A program made the translations under genes and the position numbers. 64,000 nucleotides of DNA from Rhodococcus sp. B7740 (GTDB taxonomy: Bacteria; Actinomycetota; Actinomycetes; Mycobacteriales; Mycobacteriaceae): NCBI RefSeq assembly GCF_000954115.1, contig NZ_CP010797.1, forward strand, positions 620,001 through 684,000, in the 5' to 3' direction. Shown one piece after another: positions 18,571-29,357 of the stretch (positions are counted from its first letter, which is position 1; each line of letters starts with the position of its first letter). Under the pieces are notes generated by a model that saw only the letters and a program-made list of their open reading frames with translations, was not told the DNA's origin and ran no database searches.

Positions 18571-18611
18571 GGTCCGAGTGTGCCATCCGCACCCGACGGA
18601 GACGGTAACGA

Positions 18612-19463
18612 TCAGTAGCTGTGTTCGGGCCCGGGGAAGACCCCCGACCGCACCTCGGACAGGTACGTCGTTGCCGCGGTCCGCAAGCAATCGCCGACGT
18701 CGGCGAACTTCTTCACGAACTTCGCGGTCTTACCGTTGGTGTATCCGGCCATGTCCTGCCACACCAGAACCTGCGCGTCGCATTCGTTGCCCGCACCGAT
18801 GCCGACCGTGGGAATGGTCAGCTTGCGGGTGACCTGGCCGGCAATGTCGGCGGGAACCATCTCCATGACGACGGCGAATGCTCCCGCTTCCTGGACTGCG
18901 ATGGCGTCGGCCACCAGCTGCTCGGACGCGTCTCCGCGACCCTGAACGCGGAAGCCACCGAGGGTGTTGACACTCTGCGGGGTGAAGCCGACGTGGGCCA
19001 TCACCGGGATGCCCGCGGCAGTGATCGCGGCGATCTGGCCGGCCACGCGCTCGCCGCCTTCGAGCTTGACTGCGCCCGCGAGACCTTCCTTCATGAACCG
19101 GACAGCGGTTTCCAGTGCCTGCTGCGGCGAGGCCTCGTAGGTGCCGAAGGGCAGATCTGCGACGACGAGGGCGTGCGGTGCGCCGCGGACCACCCCGCGG
19201 ACCAGCGGAAGGAGCTCGTCGACGGTGATCGGCACGGTGGTGTCGTAGCCGTAGACGACGTTTGCCGCCGAGTCGCCGACGAGGAGAACCGGAACTCCGG
19301 CTTCCTCGAAGATGCGGGCACTGGAGTAGTCGTAGGCGGTGAGCATTCCCCAGCGCTCACCGTCGGCCTTCATCTGCAGAAGGTGGTGGGTGCGGGTCTT
19401 GCGGTTCAGCGCGGTGGAGGGTGCTTCCTGAGCGGATCCGCCGTACGCAGCAGTTTCGGACAT
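18612..19463 (-). CDS. panB: 3-methyl-2-oxobutanoate hydroxymethyltransferase
   Basis: First enzyme of pantothenate synthesis, transferring a hydroxymethyl group from methylene-tetrahydrofolate to ketoisovalerate. 283 residues. The TIM-barrel signature is seen in [33 protein letters not shown] and [17 protein letters not shown]. The ATG at 19463 follows AGAAAGGGA. Upstream in-frame residues to 19541 do not resemble the family. It is in the same relative position as Rv2225 panB, but on the minus strand beside nadE. No panC or panD is in the window. Confidence 0.96.
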   Translation of the reverse strand: MSETAAYGGSAQEAPSTALNRKTRTHHLLQMKADGERWGMLTAYDYSSARIFEEAGVPVLLVGDSAANVVYGYDTTVPITVDELLPLVRGVVRGAPHALVVADLPFGTYEASPQQALETAVRFMKEGLAGAVKLEGGERVAGQIAAITAAGIPVMAHVGFTPQSVNTLGGFRVQGRGDASEQLVADAIAVQEAGAFAVVMEMVPADIAGQVTRKLTIPTVGIGAGNECDAQVLVWQDMAGYTNGKTAKFVKKFADVGDCLRTAATTYLSEVRSGVFPGPEHSY

Positions 19464-19581
19464 CTTTGTCCCTTTCTGGTCCTCGAGGCCCGCTCGGCGG
19501 GTCCCCGGGATGGGGTGTGATGACGTGGGCAAGTCTGCCACTGCTCACGACCTGCCGGACCGCTACCGGCAGTGCAATTCG

Positions 19582-21312
19582 TCACACCCCGCCGCGCGCC
19601 GCGTAATCCCGCCAGCCGTTGGTGATCGGCATGCGGCGGTCACGTCCGAACGCACGAGAGGTGACCTTGGTGCCGATCGGATACTGACGCCGCTTGTATT
19701 CCGACGCGTCGACCTTGCGCAGGATGTCCGCGACCACCGCGGCCTCGAATCCGGCCGCCACGATGTCCTCGAAGCCCTGGTCGTGGTCGACGTACCTGAA
19801 CAGGATGGCGTCGAGCTCGTCGTAATCGGGCAACGAGTCGGTGTCGAGTTGCCCCGGCCTGAGCTCTGCGGACGGCGGCTTGTCGATGCTCGACTCGGGG
19901 ATCGGAGGAATGTCCCCACGGTCGGCCGCGGACTTGTTTCGCCACCGCGCCAGATCCCACACGAGCGACTTCGGCACGTCCTTGATCGGCGCGAAGCCGC
20001 CGACGGCATCCCCGTAGATCGTCGAATAGCCAACGGCCAGTTCGGATTTGTTGCCGGTGGCCAACACCAGATGGCCGAAGCTGTTCGACAGTGCCATCAG
20101 CACCATGCCCCGGCACCGCGCCTGGATGTTCTCCTCGGCGAGCCCGGTCAGATGCAGCTGGTCGACGTAGCGGGCGACCATGTCGGCAATCGGCTCGACG
20201 CGGAAATGAACACCCGTGCGCGACGCGAAATCCTCTGCGTCGGTGCGAGAGTGAGTCGACGAGTACGTCGAGGGCATCGACACTGCGTGTACCGCATCGT
20301 GGCCCAGGGCGTCGACGGCGATCGCGGCGACCACCGCCGAATCGATACCGCCGGACAATCCGAGAGCCACCGAACGAAAACCGTTCTTGTGCACGTAGTC
20401 TCGTAGACCCGTCACCAGTGCGCCCCACACCTGTTCCTCGGTGCTCACGATCTCTGCGAGGAACGGCTCGGCTCGCTGCCAGCCGGTGACCGCCACGTCG
20501 GGGAGCGTGACCCGATCGATGGTCCAGCCGGGTACCTCGGCGGCATCCGGATGTGGTGCCGTCGGAGCGTCGACGTCGACGATCAGCAGATGCTCGACGA
20601 ATTGCGGGGAGCGGCCCCAGGTGGAGCCGTCCGGACCGACGACGAAACTCGCCCCGTCGAACACCAACTCGTCCTGGCCGCCGACGACGTTGACGTAGGC
20701 GATCGGAGCGCCGATCTCGGTGGCCCGTCGCAGGGCGATGGAGCGACGCACCTCGTCCTTTCCCTGCTCGAAGGGGCTGGCGTTGAGGCAGAGCAGCATG
20801 TCCACCCCGGCCGCGGCATAGGCGGGCACGGACCCGCCCGGTTGCCAGATGTCCTCGCAGACAACGACGCCGAGCCGCAGGCCGTTCACCGTCGTGATGC
20901 TCAGGCCGGATCCCGGAGCGAAGTAGCGTGCCTCGTCGAACACTCGGTAGGTGGGGAGCGAGTGCTTGTCGTACCGAGTCGTCACCCGTCCGGCGGTGAT
21001 CACTGCCGCGCTGTTCCGCGAGCCCTCGGCGTCGCGATCGAGGTAGCCGACCACGACGATGCGATCGCCACACCCGGCAGCGTCGAGGGCTGTCGCCAAC
21101 TCGGTGAGGCAGTGCGCCGACGCGGCGGCGAACGACGGTCGCAGAGCCAGATCCTCGACGGGGTATCCCGTCAGCGCCATCTCGGGAAACACCACCACGT
21201 TGGCACCGTCGTGAGCTGCGCGGACCGTCCACTCGACGATCGCTGCGGAATTCGCTGCAAGATCGCCGACCACGGAGTTGATCTGGGCGAGGGCGAGTCG
21301 AAGTGCCTGCAC
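19582..21312 (-). CDS. nadE: Glutamine-dependent NAD+ synthetase
   Basis: 576 residues with two domains. The N-terminal nitrilase-type glutaminase has the Glu44-Lys116-Cys152 triad (FPEMALTGYP, YDKHSLP, VVCEDIW). The C-terminal synthetase has the ATP loop LGLSGGIDS at 318-325. It converts nicotinate adenine dinucleotide to NAD using glutamine-derived ammonia. The start is either GTG at 21312, chosen because it gives the normal short N-terminus, or GTG at 21321; neither has a clear ribosome site. Divergent from the Hip1-like gene 80 nt away. It is not at this place in M. tuberculosis. Confidence 0.95.
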   Translation of the reverse strand: MQALRLALAQINSVVGDLAANSAAIVEWTVRAAHDGANVVVFPEMALTGYPVEDLALRPSFAAASAHCLTELATALDAAGCGDRIVVVGYLDRDAEGSRNSAAVITAGRVTTRYDKHSLPTYRVFDEARYFAPGSGLSITTVNGLRLGVVVCEDIWQPGGSVPAYAAAGVDMLLCLNASPFEQGKDEVRRSIALRRATEIGAPIAYVNVVGGQDELVFDGASFVVGPDGSTWGRSPQFVEHLLIVDVDAPTAPHPDAAEVPGWTIDRVTLPDVAVTGWQRAEPFLAEIVSTEEQVWGALVTGLRDYVHKNGFRSVALGLSGGIDSAVVAAIAVDALGHDAVHAVSMPSTYSSTHSRTDAEDFASRTGVHFRVEPIADMVARYVDQLHLTGLAEENIQARCRGMVLMALSNSFGHLVLATGNKSELAVGYSTIYGDAVGGFAPIKDVPKSLVWDLARWRNKSAADRGDIPPIPESSIDKPPSAELRPGQLDTDSLPDYDELDAILFRYVDHDQGFEDIVAAGFEAAVVADILRKVDASEYKRRQYPIGTKVTSRAFGRDRRMPITNGWRDYAARGGV

Positions 21313-21392
21313 GGCATCCACGCTAGTGCTCGCACGACGTCCCCGCCGGGCAGCGGGAGCGGAGGGCCCGAAAGACCTGGCACGATCGTGCC

Positions 21393-22961
21393 ATGAGAAC
21401 GCGCACCAGGAGCACGGCCGTGGCACTGTCCGCGGTCGCCGTGTTGGCCGTCGGCTGCTCCACGTCCGAGCCGACAGCCACTCCCGAGAACTCCGGTGCG
21501 TCGGACAGCTCCTCATCGGCATCCGCCGTCGGCCCGATCCCCTCGGGGCTCGAAACGTTCTACACCCAAACGCTGGAGTGGGAAAGCTGCGACCGGTACA
21601 ACACCGACGGCAGCGAACTGGGAAGTGCCGTCGAATGCGCGATGGTGACCGTGCCGTTGGACTACGCCGACCCCGAGGGCAGGACTATCGAGGTCGCCAT
21701 CTCACGGACGAAGGCGACGGGCGAGAAGATCGGATCGGTACTGATGAACCCGGGCGGGCCCGGATCGTCGGGCCTCTACCTCGCCGGGCAGGCCGAAGGC
21801 ACCGCCGTCGCCGATCGCTTCGACCGCATCGGCTTCGACCCACGCGGGATCGGAGCATCCGAGCCGGAGGTCCGTTGTCTGACGTCCGAGGAGGTCGACC
21901 AGGAGCGTCGCGAACCCGATGTGGACGTCAGCCCCGAAGGCATCGCGGCGACCGAGGCCGAACATCGGGACTACGCCGCGCAGTGTGTGGAGCGGACCGG
22001 GGCGGACGTGCTCGAGCACGTCGGCACCCGCGAGGTGGTGCGGGACATGGACGTCATCCGCGCAGTCCTGGGCGACGAGAAGCTGACCTACATCGGGTAC
22101 TCCTACGGCACGCGAATCGGGACCGCGTACGCCGAGGAGTTCCCGTCGAACGTGCGCGCGATGGTGCTCGACGGTGCTCTCGATCCCGACCAGTCACCCG
22201 TCGACGAGGCCGTTGCCCAGGGGGCGGCATTCCAGACCGCGTTCGACGCTTTCGCCGCGGACTGCGCGCAGACCGAGACCTGCCCGCTCGGAACCGACCC
22301 GGCGCAGGCCGTAGCGCAGTTCCGGTCCTTGGTGGACCCACTGATCGACCGACCCGCCGACACGACCGATCCCCGTGGCCTCAGCTACGACGACGCGATC
22401 ACCGGAGCCCAGCAAGCGCTGTACTCACAGCAGCTGTGGCGTCTGCTCCGGGCCGGGTTGAACGAATTGCGCGATGGTCGGGGCGACACGCTGCTCCGGC
22501 TCGCCGACACCTACTCCGGCCGGCTCGAGGACGGTAGCTACACCAACATCGACGACGCATTCAATGCGGTTCGTTGCGTCGACGGCCCACCGACCACCGA
22601 TCGCGCAGCGGCCGACGAGGCGGACGCCCGGTTCCGTGCCGCCGCGCCGTACCTGGACGACGGTCGGGCGACGGGCAGCGCGCCACTGGACCTGTGCGCC
22701 TTCTGGCCGGTGCCGAACACGAGTGATCCGCACATCGTCGACGTCGAGGGACTGCCGACGCTGGTGGTCGTCTCGACGACCAACGACCCGGCCACGCCCT
22801 ACCAGGCAGGTGTCGAGCTGGCGGCGCAGCTGCGCGCGGATCTGGTGACGTACGACGGTACGCAGCACACGGTCGCCTTCTCCGGCGTCGACTGCATCGA
22901 CGAGCCTTTGGTGAACTACCTCGTCGAGCTGGTGCCGCCGGAGGACGGATTGCGGTGTTGA
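21393..22961 (+). CDS. Hip1/CaeA-like secreted alpha/beta hydrolase lipoprotein
   Basis: 522 residues. A signal sequence with lipobox AVGC (Cys22) indicates a membrane-anchored exported enzyme. The alpha/beta hydrolase domain has NPGGPGSSG as oxyanion region, the nucleophile elbow GYSYG (Ser237), Asp465 in TNDPATPY and His492 in TQHTVAF. The layout and catalytic spacing match M. tuberculosis Hip1 (Rv2224c), a serine protease acting on cell-envelope proteins. The position next to glnA2 is also conserved. Many relatives are annotated tripeptidyl aminopeptidase. Substrate here is not known. Confidence 0.92.
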   Translation: MRTRTRSTAVALSAVAVLAVGCSTSEPTATPENSGASDSSSSASAVGPIPSGLETFYTQTLEWESCDRYNTDGSELGSAVECAMVTVPLDYADPEGRTIEVAISRTKATGEKIGSVLMNPGGPGSSGLYLAGQAEGTAVADRFDRIGFDPRGIGASEPEVRCLTSEEVDQERREPDVDVSPEGIAATEAEHRDYAAQCVERTGADVLEHVGTREVVRDMDVIRAVLGDEKLTYIGYSYGTRIGTAYAEEFPSNVRAMVLDGALDPDQSPVDEAVAQGAAFQTAFDAFAADCAQTETCPLGTDPAQAVAQFRSLVDPLIDRPADTTDPRGLSYDDAITGAQQALYSQQLWRLLRAGLNELRDGRGDTLLRLADTYSGRLEDGSYTNIDDAFNAVRCVDGPPTTDRAAADEADARFRAAAPYLDDGRATGSAPLDLCAFWPVPNTSDPHIVDVEGLPTLVVVSTTNDPATPYQAGVELAAQLRADLVTYDGTQHTVAFSGVDCIDEPLVNYLVELVPPEDGLRC

Positions 22962-23024
22962 CGTGCTAGCTCACGTCCCGTGAAGTGCGCAGAGAGTTTC
23001 ACGAAGTGAGACCGAATTCACGAT

Positions 23025-23040
23025 GTAACACAGATTTAAC
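23025..23040 (+). promoter_or_regulatory. Candidate GlnR box upstream of glnA2
   Basis: GTAAC-ACAGAT-TTAAC, one mismatch to the actinobacterial GlnR consensus GTnAC-N6-GnAAC, 23 nt before the glnA2 ATG. The same pattern without mismatch precedes glnA1. Confidence 0.5.
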
Positions 23041-23063
23041 TCCGTTTGCTTACTCTCGCGTTC

Positions 23064-24404
23064 ATGGATCGTCAAAAGGAATTCGTGCTCCGGACCCTCG
23101 AAGAGCGCGACATTCGTTTCGTCCGCCTCTGGTTCACCGACGTTCTCGGGTACCTCAAGTCGGTGGCCATCGCCCCCGCCGAGCTCGAAGGGGCTTTCGA
23201 CGAGGGGATCGGTTTCGACGGTAGCGCCATCGAAGGATTCGCCCGCGTGTCCGAGGCCGACACCGTGGCCAAGCCCGATCCGTCGACGTTCCAGATTCTG
23301 CCGTGGTCCACCAGCAAAGGGCACCAGCACTCGGCGCGGATGTTCTGCGACATCGCCATGCCCGACGGCTCGCCGTCCTGGGCCGACTCACGCCACGTGC
23401 TTCGTCGCCAGCTCAGCAAGGCCGCGGACCTGGGATTCAGCTGCTACGTGCACCCCGAGATCGAATTCTTCCTGCTCAAGGACGCTCCGCAGGACGGCTC
23501 ACCGCCGACCCCGGCCGACAACGGCGGCTACTTCGATCAGGCCGTACACGACTCGGCCCCGAACTTCCGCAGGCACGCCATCGACGCGCTCGAGTCGATG
23601 GGAATCTCGGTCGAGTTCAGCCACCACGAGGCCGCACCGGGCCAGCAGGAGATCGACCTCCGCTACGCCGACGCACTGTCGATGGCCGACAACATCATGA
23701 CCTTCCGCTACGTGGTCAAGGAAGTCGCCATCGAAGAAGGCGTGCGCGCGACGTTCATGCCCAAGCCCTTCAGCGATCAGGCCGGCTCGGCGATGCACAC
23801 GCACATGAGCCTGTTCGAGGGCGACGCCAACGCCTTCCACAACCCGGACGACCCGATGCAGCTCTCGGAGACCGGCAAGTCCTTCATCGCAGGCATCCTC
23901 GAACACGCCAACGAGATCAGCGCCGTGACCAACCAGTGGGTCAACTCCTACAAGCGGCTCGTGCGCGGCGGCGAGGCACCGACGGCGGCGTCGTGGGGAC
24001 CGGCGAACCGCTCGGCACTGATCCGCGTGCCGATGTACACCCCGAACAAGGCATCCTCACGCCGAGTCGAGATCCGCAGCCCTGATTCGGCCTGCAACCC
24101 GTACCTCGCCTTCGCGGTTCTGCTGGCCGCCGGTCTGCGTGGAATCGAGAAGGGCTACACCCTGCCGCCCGAGGCCGAGGAAGACGTGTGGGCACTGACC
24201 TCCGCGGAACGTCGCGCCATGGGATACAAGGAACTGCCGGGCAATCTCGATCAGGCACTGAACGCGATGGAAGGCTCCGAACTGGTCGCCGAGGCACTGG
24301 GCGAGCACGTCTTCGACTTCTTCCTCCGCAACAAGCGTCGCGAGTGGGAGGAATACCGCAGCCACGTCACGCCGTACGAGTTGAAGGCCTACCTGGGTCT
24401 TTAA
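23064..24404 (+). CDS. glnA2: Type I glutamine synthetase GlnA2
   Basis: 446 residues, the same length as mycobacterial GlnA2. The active-site region is intact: GFDGSAIEGFA, the Glu ligands in HPEIEFFL, SHHEAAPGQQEIDLRYADA, ATFMPKPF and NRSALIRVP. The adenylylation-loop equivalent reads GYTLPPEAEED, different from the DLYELPPEE of GlnA1, so control by GlnE may differ. It makes glutamine from glutamate, ammonia and ATP. The ATG at 23064 is chosen over 23046 for length and because the latter has no support. A GlnR-like box lies just upstream; glnE follows on the same strand. Confidence 0.95.
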   Translation: MDRQKEFVLRTLEERDIRFVRLWFTDVLGYLKSVAIAPAELEGAFDEGIGFDGSAIEGFARVSEADTVAKPDPSTFQILPWSTSKGHQHSARMFCDIAMPDGSPSWADSRHVLRRQLSKAADLGFSCYVHPEIEFFLLKDAPQDGSPPTPADNGGYFDQAVHDSAPNFRRHAIDALESMGISVEFSHHEAAPGQQEIDLRYADALSMADNIMTFRYVVKEVAIEEGVRATFMPKPFSDQAGSAMHTHMSLFEGDANAFHNPDDPMQLSETGKSFIAGILEHANEISAVTNQWVNSYKRLVRGGEAPTAASWGPANRSALIRVPMYTPNKASSRRVEIRSPDSACNPYLAFAVLLAAGLRGIEKGYTLPPEAEEDVWALTSAERRAMGYKELPGNLDQALNAMEGSELVAEALGEHVFDFFLRNKRREWEEYRSHVTPYELKAYLGL

Positions 24405-24531
24405 CAGCACGGCGTCGTCATGGGCTACGTTCTAGTCGATCGTGAATGGTAGTTCCGATGCCGGCGCGGGCACCCTCGCGTCGCATTACTGACGACGGGG
24501 TAAAACTGTGGCACGCCGAGGTGGATTCTAG

Positions 24532-27500
24532 ATGGTGCGTCCTCCTACTTCCAGATCCGTCGTTCCCGGACCGGGCCGACTCGGCCTGGTCGAAGAAACT
24601 GCGCCGTCCGATCTGCGCACTCTCGGTTGGACGGACGAGGACAGCCTCGAGCTGCTCTGGTCGCTCTCGCGCGCGCCCAATGCCGATCTCGCGCTCCGCA
24701 CCCTCGTGCGGTTGTACGAGTTGCTCGGTTCCGGTTGGTCGGAGTTCGACACGGCGCTGCGCACGGACAAGGGATTCCGTGGGCGCATTCTCGGACTCGT
24801 CGGTGCCTCGAGTGCGCTCGCCGATCACCTCGTGGCCGACGACAGCACGTGGCGTCTGCTGCTGACCAAGGAAGGTCAGGGCACCGGGGTCTCGGCGAAG
24901 ATCGAACTCCCCAGCAAGGCGACATTGGTCGCGGAACTCCTCGAGGTGGTCGGGGCCGAGCCAGAGACCGGACCCAATGCCGCGCCCGACCTGTACCGGG
25001 CGTCGATCACCGGACCGCCAGCCGTGATCGCCCTGCGCAAGAAGTACCGCGACCAGATCATGGTCCTGGCGGCGTACGACCTCGCCGCGACCGTCGAGAA
25101 CGAACCCGTCCTGCCGTACACGGTGGTCGGATCGCAACTGTCCGACATGGCCGATGCCGCGCTCACTGCGGCACTCGCCGTCGCCGTCGCCACCGTGTGC
25201 CCCGACGCCCCGTGCCCCACGCGCTTGGCCGTCGTCGCGATGGGCAAATGCGGTGCGCGCGAACTCAATTACGTCTCCGACGTCGATGTGGTGTTCGTCG
25301 CCGAGCCTGCCGACTCGCAGGCGAGTCGCATCGCCGGCGAGATGATGCGCATCGGATCCTCGGCCTTCTTCGAGGTCGACGCGGCGCTGCGTCCCGAGGG
25401 CAAGCGCGGCGAGTTGGTCCGCACCCTCGACTCGCACGTGGCCTACTACAAGCGCTGGGCCAAGACCTGGGAGTTCCAGGCGTTGCTCAAAGCACGCCCG
25501 ATGACCGGCGACATCGCGCTCGGCAACGATTACGTCGACGCGGTCAACCCGATGGTGTGGTTGGCCAGCCAGCGCGAGGACTTCGTGCCCGAGGTGCGCG
25601 CGATGCGGCGTCGAGTCGAGGAGATGGTGCCGCCGGAGCTCCGCGAGCGCGAGATCAAACTCGGCCGCGGAAGCCTGCGGGATGTCGAATTCGCGGTCCA
25701 GCTCCTGCAATTGGTGCACGGTCGAACCGACGAATCGCTGCGCGTACTCGGCACGACCGACGCACTGACCGCACTCACCGAGGGCGGCTACGTCGGCCGC
25801 GACGACGCCGCGAATCTGACGGCCTCCTACGAGTTTCTTCGGCTGATCGAGCACCGCCTGCAGCTGCAGCGAATGCGGCGCACGCACACCCTGCCTCCGC
25901 AGGACGACGAGGAAGCTCTTCGGTGGCTGGCCCGGTCGGCGCACATGCGACCGGACGGCAACCGCGACTCCCTCGGGGTGCTGAACGCCGAGATCAAGCG
26001 CAACGCACAACGCATCAGACGGTTGCACGCCAAGCTCTTCTACCGGCCGCTGTTGGACTCGGTGGTCAAGTTCGACTCGGAGACAGTGCGGTTGACGCCG
26101 GACGCCGCGACGCGCCAGCTCGCAGCGCTCGGCTACGCGACTCCCCAGAACGCATTGGGCCACCTACGTGCGCTGGTCGGCTCGGGTACCCGCCGCGGTC
26201 AGATCCAGGCCGTGTTGCTGCCGACCCTGCTCGAGTGGCTTGCCGACACACCCGATCCCGACGCCGGACTGCTCAACTACCGCAGGCTGTCGGAATCGGC
26301 GGGGGAGCAGACGTGGTTCCTGCGCGTGCTGCGCGACGAAGGCGCAGTGGCTCAGCGGCTCATGATCGTGCTCGGCTCCTCGGCGTACGTGCCGGACCTG
26401 CTGATCAAGGCCCCCGAGGTCATTCGGTTGTTCGCCGACGGACCCACCGGCCCTCGGCTGCTCGACGTCGAGCCGGAGGAGACGTACCGCGCGATCCTGT
26501 CGTCCTCGGCCAGGTACGAGGACCCGGTACGAGCGATCAACGCCGCCAGGGCGCTGCGACGCCACGAACTGGCCCGGGTGGCCTCGGCAGACATTCTCGG
26601 CATGCTCGACGTGCCTCAGGTGTGCCGCGCGCTGTCCTCGGTCTGGGCCGCAGTGATCAACGCAGCGCTCGCCGCTGCAGTGCGAGCCAGCGAGAAGGAA
26701 CGCGGAGAACCTGCACCGGCAACTCTCGCCGTCATCGGTATGGGACGCCTGGGCGGCGGCGAGCTCGGCTACGGCAGCGACGCAGACGTGCTGTTCGTCT
26801 GCGAACCGGTGGACGGCGTCGACGAGACCGTTGCGGTCAAGTGGGCCAACACCATTGCCGACCGCATCCGCAAACTGCTCGGCGCGCCCAGCACCGATCC
26901 GCCGCTCGAGGTCGACACCGGTCTGCGGCCGGAAGGCCGCAACGGCCCGGTGGTGCGCACCCTGGCGTCCTACGCCGCGTACTACTCGCAGTGGGCTCAG
27001 GCCTGGGAGGTGCAGGCTCTCCTGCGCGCACACCAAGTGGCCGGCGACCAGGATCTCGGCATCCGATTCCTGCTGATGGCCGACAAGGTGCGCTACCCCG
27101 AGGGCGGTGTGTCCGCCGATGCGGTCCGCGAGATTCGACGCATCAAGGCGCGCATCGATTCCGAGCGTCTGCCCAAGGGAGCCGACCCATCCACCCACAC
27201 CAAGCTCGGACGTGGGGGACTGGCAGACATCGAGTGGACCGTTCAGCTGATTCAGCTCAGGTACGCGCACAAGGTCCTGACGTTGCACAACACCTCGACC
27301 CTGCAGTCACTCGACGCCATCGGTGCGGCCGAGCTCATGAGCGAAACCGACGTCGAACTGCTCAGGGAAGCCTGGATCCTGGCGACGAAGGCACGCAACG
27401 CGCTGGTGCTGGTCCGCGGCAAGCCCACCGATCAGCTGCCGCGACCGGGAGCTGTGCTCTCCGCAGTTGCGCAGGTGGCGGGCTGGGAGAACGGCGACGC

Positions 27501-27579
27501 CGGAGCATTCCTCGACAACTACCTGCGCGTGACACGTCGAGCGAAGGCAGTGGTGGAACGGACCTTCGGCGGAAGCTAG
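24532..27579 (+). CDS. glnE: Bifunctional glutamine synthetase adenylyltransferase/deadenylase
   Basis: 1015 residues. Duplicated nucleotidyltransferase architecture: an N-terminal deadenylylase domain with [16 protein letters not shown] around residue 237, and a C-terminal adenylylase domain with [16 protein letters not shown] around residue 737, each followed by a helical PII/glutamine-responsive region. It adds AMP to, or removes it from, a tyrosine of GlnA1 (Tyr406 here), adjusting activity to nitrogen supply. The ATG at 24532 begins a plausible N-terminus. Large ORFs in other frames across this gene are GC-driven shadows. Lies between glnA2 and glnA1, as in mycobacteria. Confidence 0.96.
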   Translation: MVRPPTSRSVVPGPGRLGLVEETAPSDLRTLGWTDEDSLELLWSLSRAPNADLALRTLVRLYELLGSGWSEFDTALRTDKGFRGRILGLVGASSALADHLVADDSTWRLLLTKEGQGTGVSAKIELPSKATLVAELLEVVGAEPETGPNAAPDLYRASITGPPAVIALRKKYRDQIMVLAAYDLAATVENEPVLPYTVVGSQLSDMADAALTAALAVAVATVCPDAPCPTRLAVVAMGKCGARELNYVSDVDVVFVAEPADSQASRIAGEMMRIGSSAFFEVDAALRPEGKRGELVRTLDSHVAYYKRWAKTWEFQALLKARPMTGDIALGNDYVDAVNPMVWLASQREDFVPEVRAMRRRVEEMVPPELREREIKLGRGSLRDVEFAVQLLQLVHGRTDESLRVLGTTDALTALTEGGYVGRDDAANLTASYEFLRLIEHRLQLQRMRRTHTLPPQDDEEALRWLARSAHMRPDGNRDSLGVLNAEIKRNAQRIRRLHAKLFYRPLLDSVVKFDSETVRLTPDAATRQLAALGYATPQNALGHLRALVGSGTRRGQIQAVLLPTLLEWLADTPDPDAGLLNYRRLSESAGEQTWFLRVLRDEGAVAQRLMIVLGSSAYVPDLLIKAPEVIRLFADGPTGPRLLDVEPEETYRAILSSSARYEDPVRAINAARALRRHELARVASADILGMLDVPQVCRALSSVWAAVINAALAAAVRASEKERGEPAPATLAVIGMGRLGGGELGYGSDADVLFVCEPVDGVDETVAVKWANTIADRIRKLLGAPSTDPPLEVDTGLRPEGRNGPVVRTLASYAAYYSQWAQAWEVQALLRAHQVAGDQDLGIRFLLMADKVRYPEGGVSADAVREIRRIKARIDSERLPKGADPSTHTKLGRGGLADIEWTVQLIQLRYAHKVLTLHNTSTLQSLDAIGAAELMSETDVELLREAWILATKARNALVLVRGKPTDQLPRPGAVLSAVAQVAGWENGDAGAFLDNYLRVTRRAKAVVERTFGGS

Positions 27580-27588
27580 TCCCCGTCT

Positions 27589-28572
27589 CTAGTCGCTGCC
27601 GACGGTGACGAACCCCTGCTGAACCATCCAGTCCCGTGCGACGTCCGCGGGCTCGCGGCCGTCGATGTCCACCTGCTTGTTCAACTCGGAAATGGCCTCG
27701 TTGGTCAGCGCCGCCGAGATCGGTGCGGTCACCTCGGCGATCTCGGGGTACTGATCGGCGACCTCCTGACGGATGATGACCGTCGCGTTGTAGCGCGGGA
27801 AGAACGACTTGTCGTCTTCGAGCACGGTCAGATTCAGCCCCTTGATTCGGCCGTCGGTGGTGAACACCTCGCCGAATCGGCACTGCGAACCGTCCGCGGT
27901 CGCCTGATAGATGACGCCGGTCTGCAGGATCTGCACCGGGATGGCGTTGGCGTCGAAACCGTAGGTGGCGGCGAGGCCGGGGAGCCCGTCCTGGCGACTG
28001 TTGAACTCGGTTTCGACGCACAGAGCGGCAGCGGCTGGATCGCGGTTCACCAGAGCGGCGTAATCCGAGAGCGTGCGTACGCCGGTCTCCTGTGCTACCT
28101 GCTGATTCATGGCCAGGGCGTACGTGTTGTCCATCGGCGCCGGATTGACCCAGTCGATACCGTTGGCCTTGTCGGCGTCACGCACTGCTTCGAACTGTTC
28201 GGTCGCATCGGGAATGGGTGTCTCGTTGCCCAGGTAGTTGATCCACCCGGTTCCGGTGTACTCGTAGGCAAGGTCGACCTGGCCGCTCTGCATGGCCAGC
28301 CGGACGCTCTGCGAGCCGACGATATTGGTGAGGTCCCGAACGTCGGCACCGGCTGCACTCAGAGCGAATTCGAGGATGTAGCCGAGGATGATCTGCTCGG
28401 TGAAGTCCTTCGATCCGACGGTGAACTCGGCACCCTCCAGCCCGGGGAGCGGAGTGATGCTGCCGGCCTCGACCGACAACGGCATAGCGCCGCCGGACTG
28501 CAACCCGCACCCCGTAAGCGCGAGAGCAGTGGTGGCGCACAGCGCAGCGAGTCGTCGAGTGGTGCGTCGCAT
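27589..28572 (-). CDS. Osmoprotectant ABC transporter substrate-binding lipoprotein (ProX/OpuCC-like)
   Basis: 327 residues; a signal with lipobox ALTGC anchors it outside the membrane. The OpuAC domain starts GAEFTVGSKDFTEQIILGYI, the family signature for quaternary-amine binding (glycine betaine, choline, carnitine). It is the last gene of a four-gene operon and overlaps the permease stop by one base. It ends 9 nt from the convergent glnE stop. Ligand not determined by sequence. Confidence 0.93.
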   Translation of the reverse strand: MRRTTRRLAALCATTALALTGCGLQSGGAMPLSVEAGSITPLPGLEGAEFTVGSKDFTEQIILGYILEFALSAAGADVRDLTNIVGSQSVRLAMQSGQVDLAYEYTGTGWINYLGNETPIPDATEQFEAVRDADKANGIDWVNPAPMDNTYALAMNQQVAQETGVRTLSDYAALVNRDPAAAALCVETEFNSRQDGLPGLAATYGFDANAIPVQILQTGVIYQATADGSQCRFGEVFTTDGRIKGLNLTVLEDDKSFFPRYNATVIIRQEVADQYPEIAEVTAPISAALTNEAISELNKQVDIDGREPADVARDWMVQQGFVTVGSD

Positions 28573-29357
28573 CAGCGGAGTCCTTTCGGTCCGAGGTAAG
28601 CCTCGGCGAGTGCGCCCAGCCAATCCACCAGCAGCGCGAGTGCGACCGCGAGAACGGCACCCACCACGAGAATGAGTGGCTGGTTGAGCTTGTAGCCGGT
28701 GTCGATCAGGACGCCGAGGCCACCCGCACCGACAAGGAAGCTCAGCGTCGCCGTGCCGACGGCGAGAACCAGAGAGGTACGCAGGCCTGCGAGTATGAAC
28801 GGCACCGCAAGCGGAAACTCGATGCGGCGCAGAATGCCCATGTTCGACATGCCCTGACCACGAGCTGCATCGATGTAGGTCGGTTCGACGGTCTGGAAGC
28901 CCAACATCGTATTGCGCAGAACCGGGAGCAGCGAATAGAACGCGATAGGGAGCACGCCGGTCCAGAAGCCCGTTGCGCCCGTCCAGAGGAACAACAACAC
29001 CAGAAGTCCGACGGCGGGCGCGGCCTGCCCGATGTTCGCGATACCGATGAACAGCGGCGCGGCCTTGCGATACCCGTTGCGAGTCAACAGAATTCCCAGC
29101 GGTACGGCGATGACGAGTACCAGCGTCGTAACCACGAAGGTGATCAGTACGTGCTCGAGAACCCGGGTGGAGATCGTGCTGATGTTGATCGTCTCGGCCT
29201 GTGTCGCGGTGAGATCTCGGGTCAACGCGTAGACCAACAGAATTGCCACGATGAGCAGCACGACGGCCGGTTGGATGAGCAGACGAATTCGCTCTGCGCG
29301 TTTGGCTGCGCGCGCAACGTCCTTGGTCTCGTCGCCGGTATCGGCGAGGGTCGTCAC
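28572..29357 (-). CDS. Osmoprotectant ABC transporter permease (second)
   Basis: 261 residues, a ProW/OpuCB-type membrane subunit. A charged N-terminal tail is followed by six or so helices and the ABC contact loop in YIDAARGQGMSNMGILRRIEFPLAVP. The GTG at 29357 overlaps the stop of the ATPase gene by 4 nt. It differs from the first permease in the longer N-terminus, and the two presumably form a heterodimeric channel. Confidence 0.93.
   Translation of the reverse strand: MTTLADTGDETKDVARAAKRAERIRLLIQPAVVLLIVAILLVYALTRDLTATQAETINISTISTRVLEHVLITFVVTTLVLVIAVPLGILLTRNGYRKAAPLFIGIANIGQAAPAVGLLVLLFLWTGATGFWTGVLPIAFYSLLPVLRNTMLGFQTVEPTYIDAARGQGMSNMGILRRIEFPLAVPFILAGLRTSLVLAVGTATLSFLVGAGGLGVLIDTGYKLNQPLILVVGAVLAVALALLVDWLGALAEAYLGPKGLR

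Noticed and set aside
24418..26163. 581-codon open frame antisense to glnE, and a 993-codon frame-shifted one at 24627-27608
   Set aside because: High-GC codon bias leaves the other frames open; translations are compositionally odd and glnE itself is complete.
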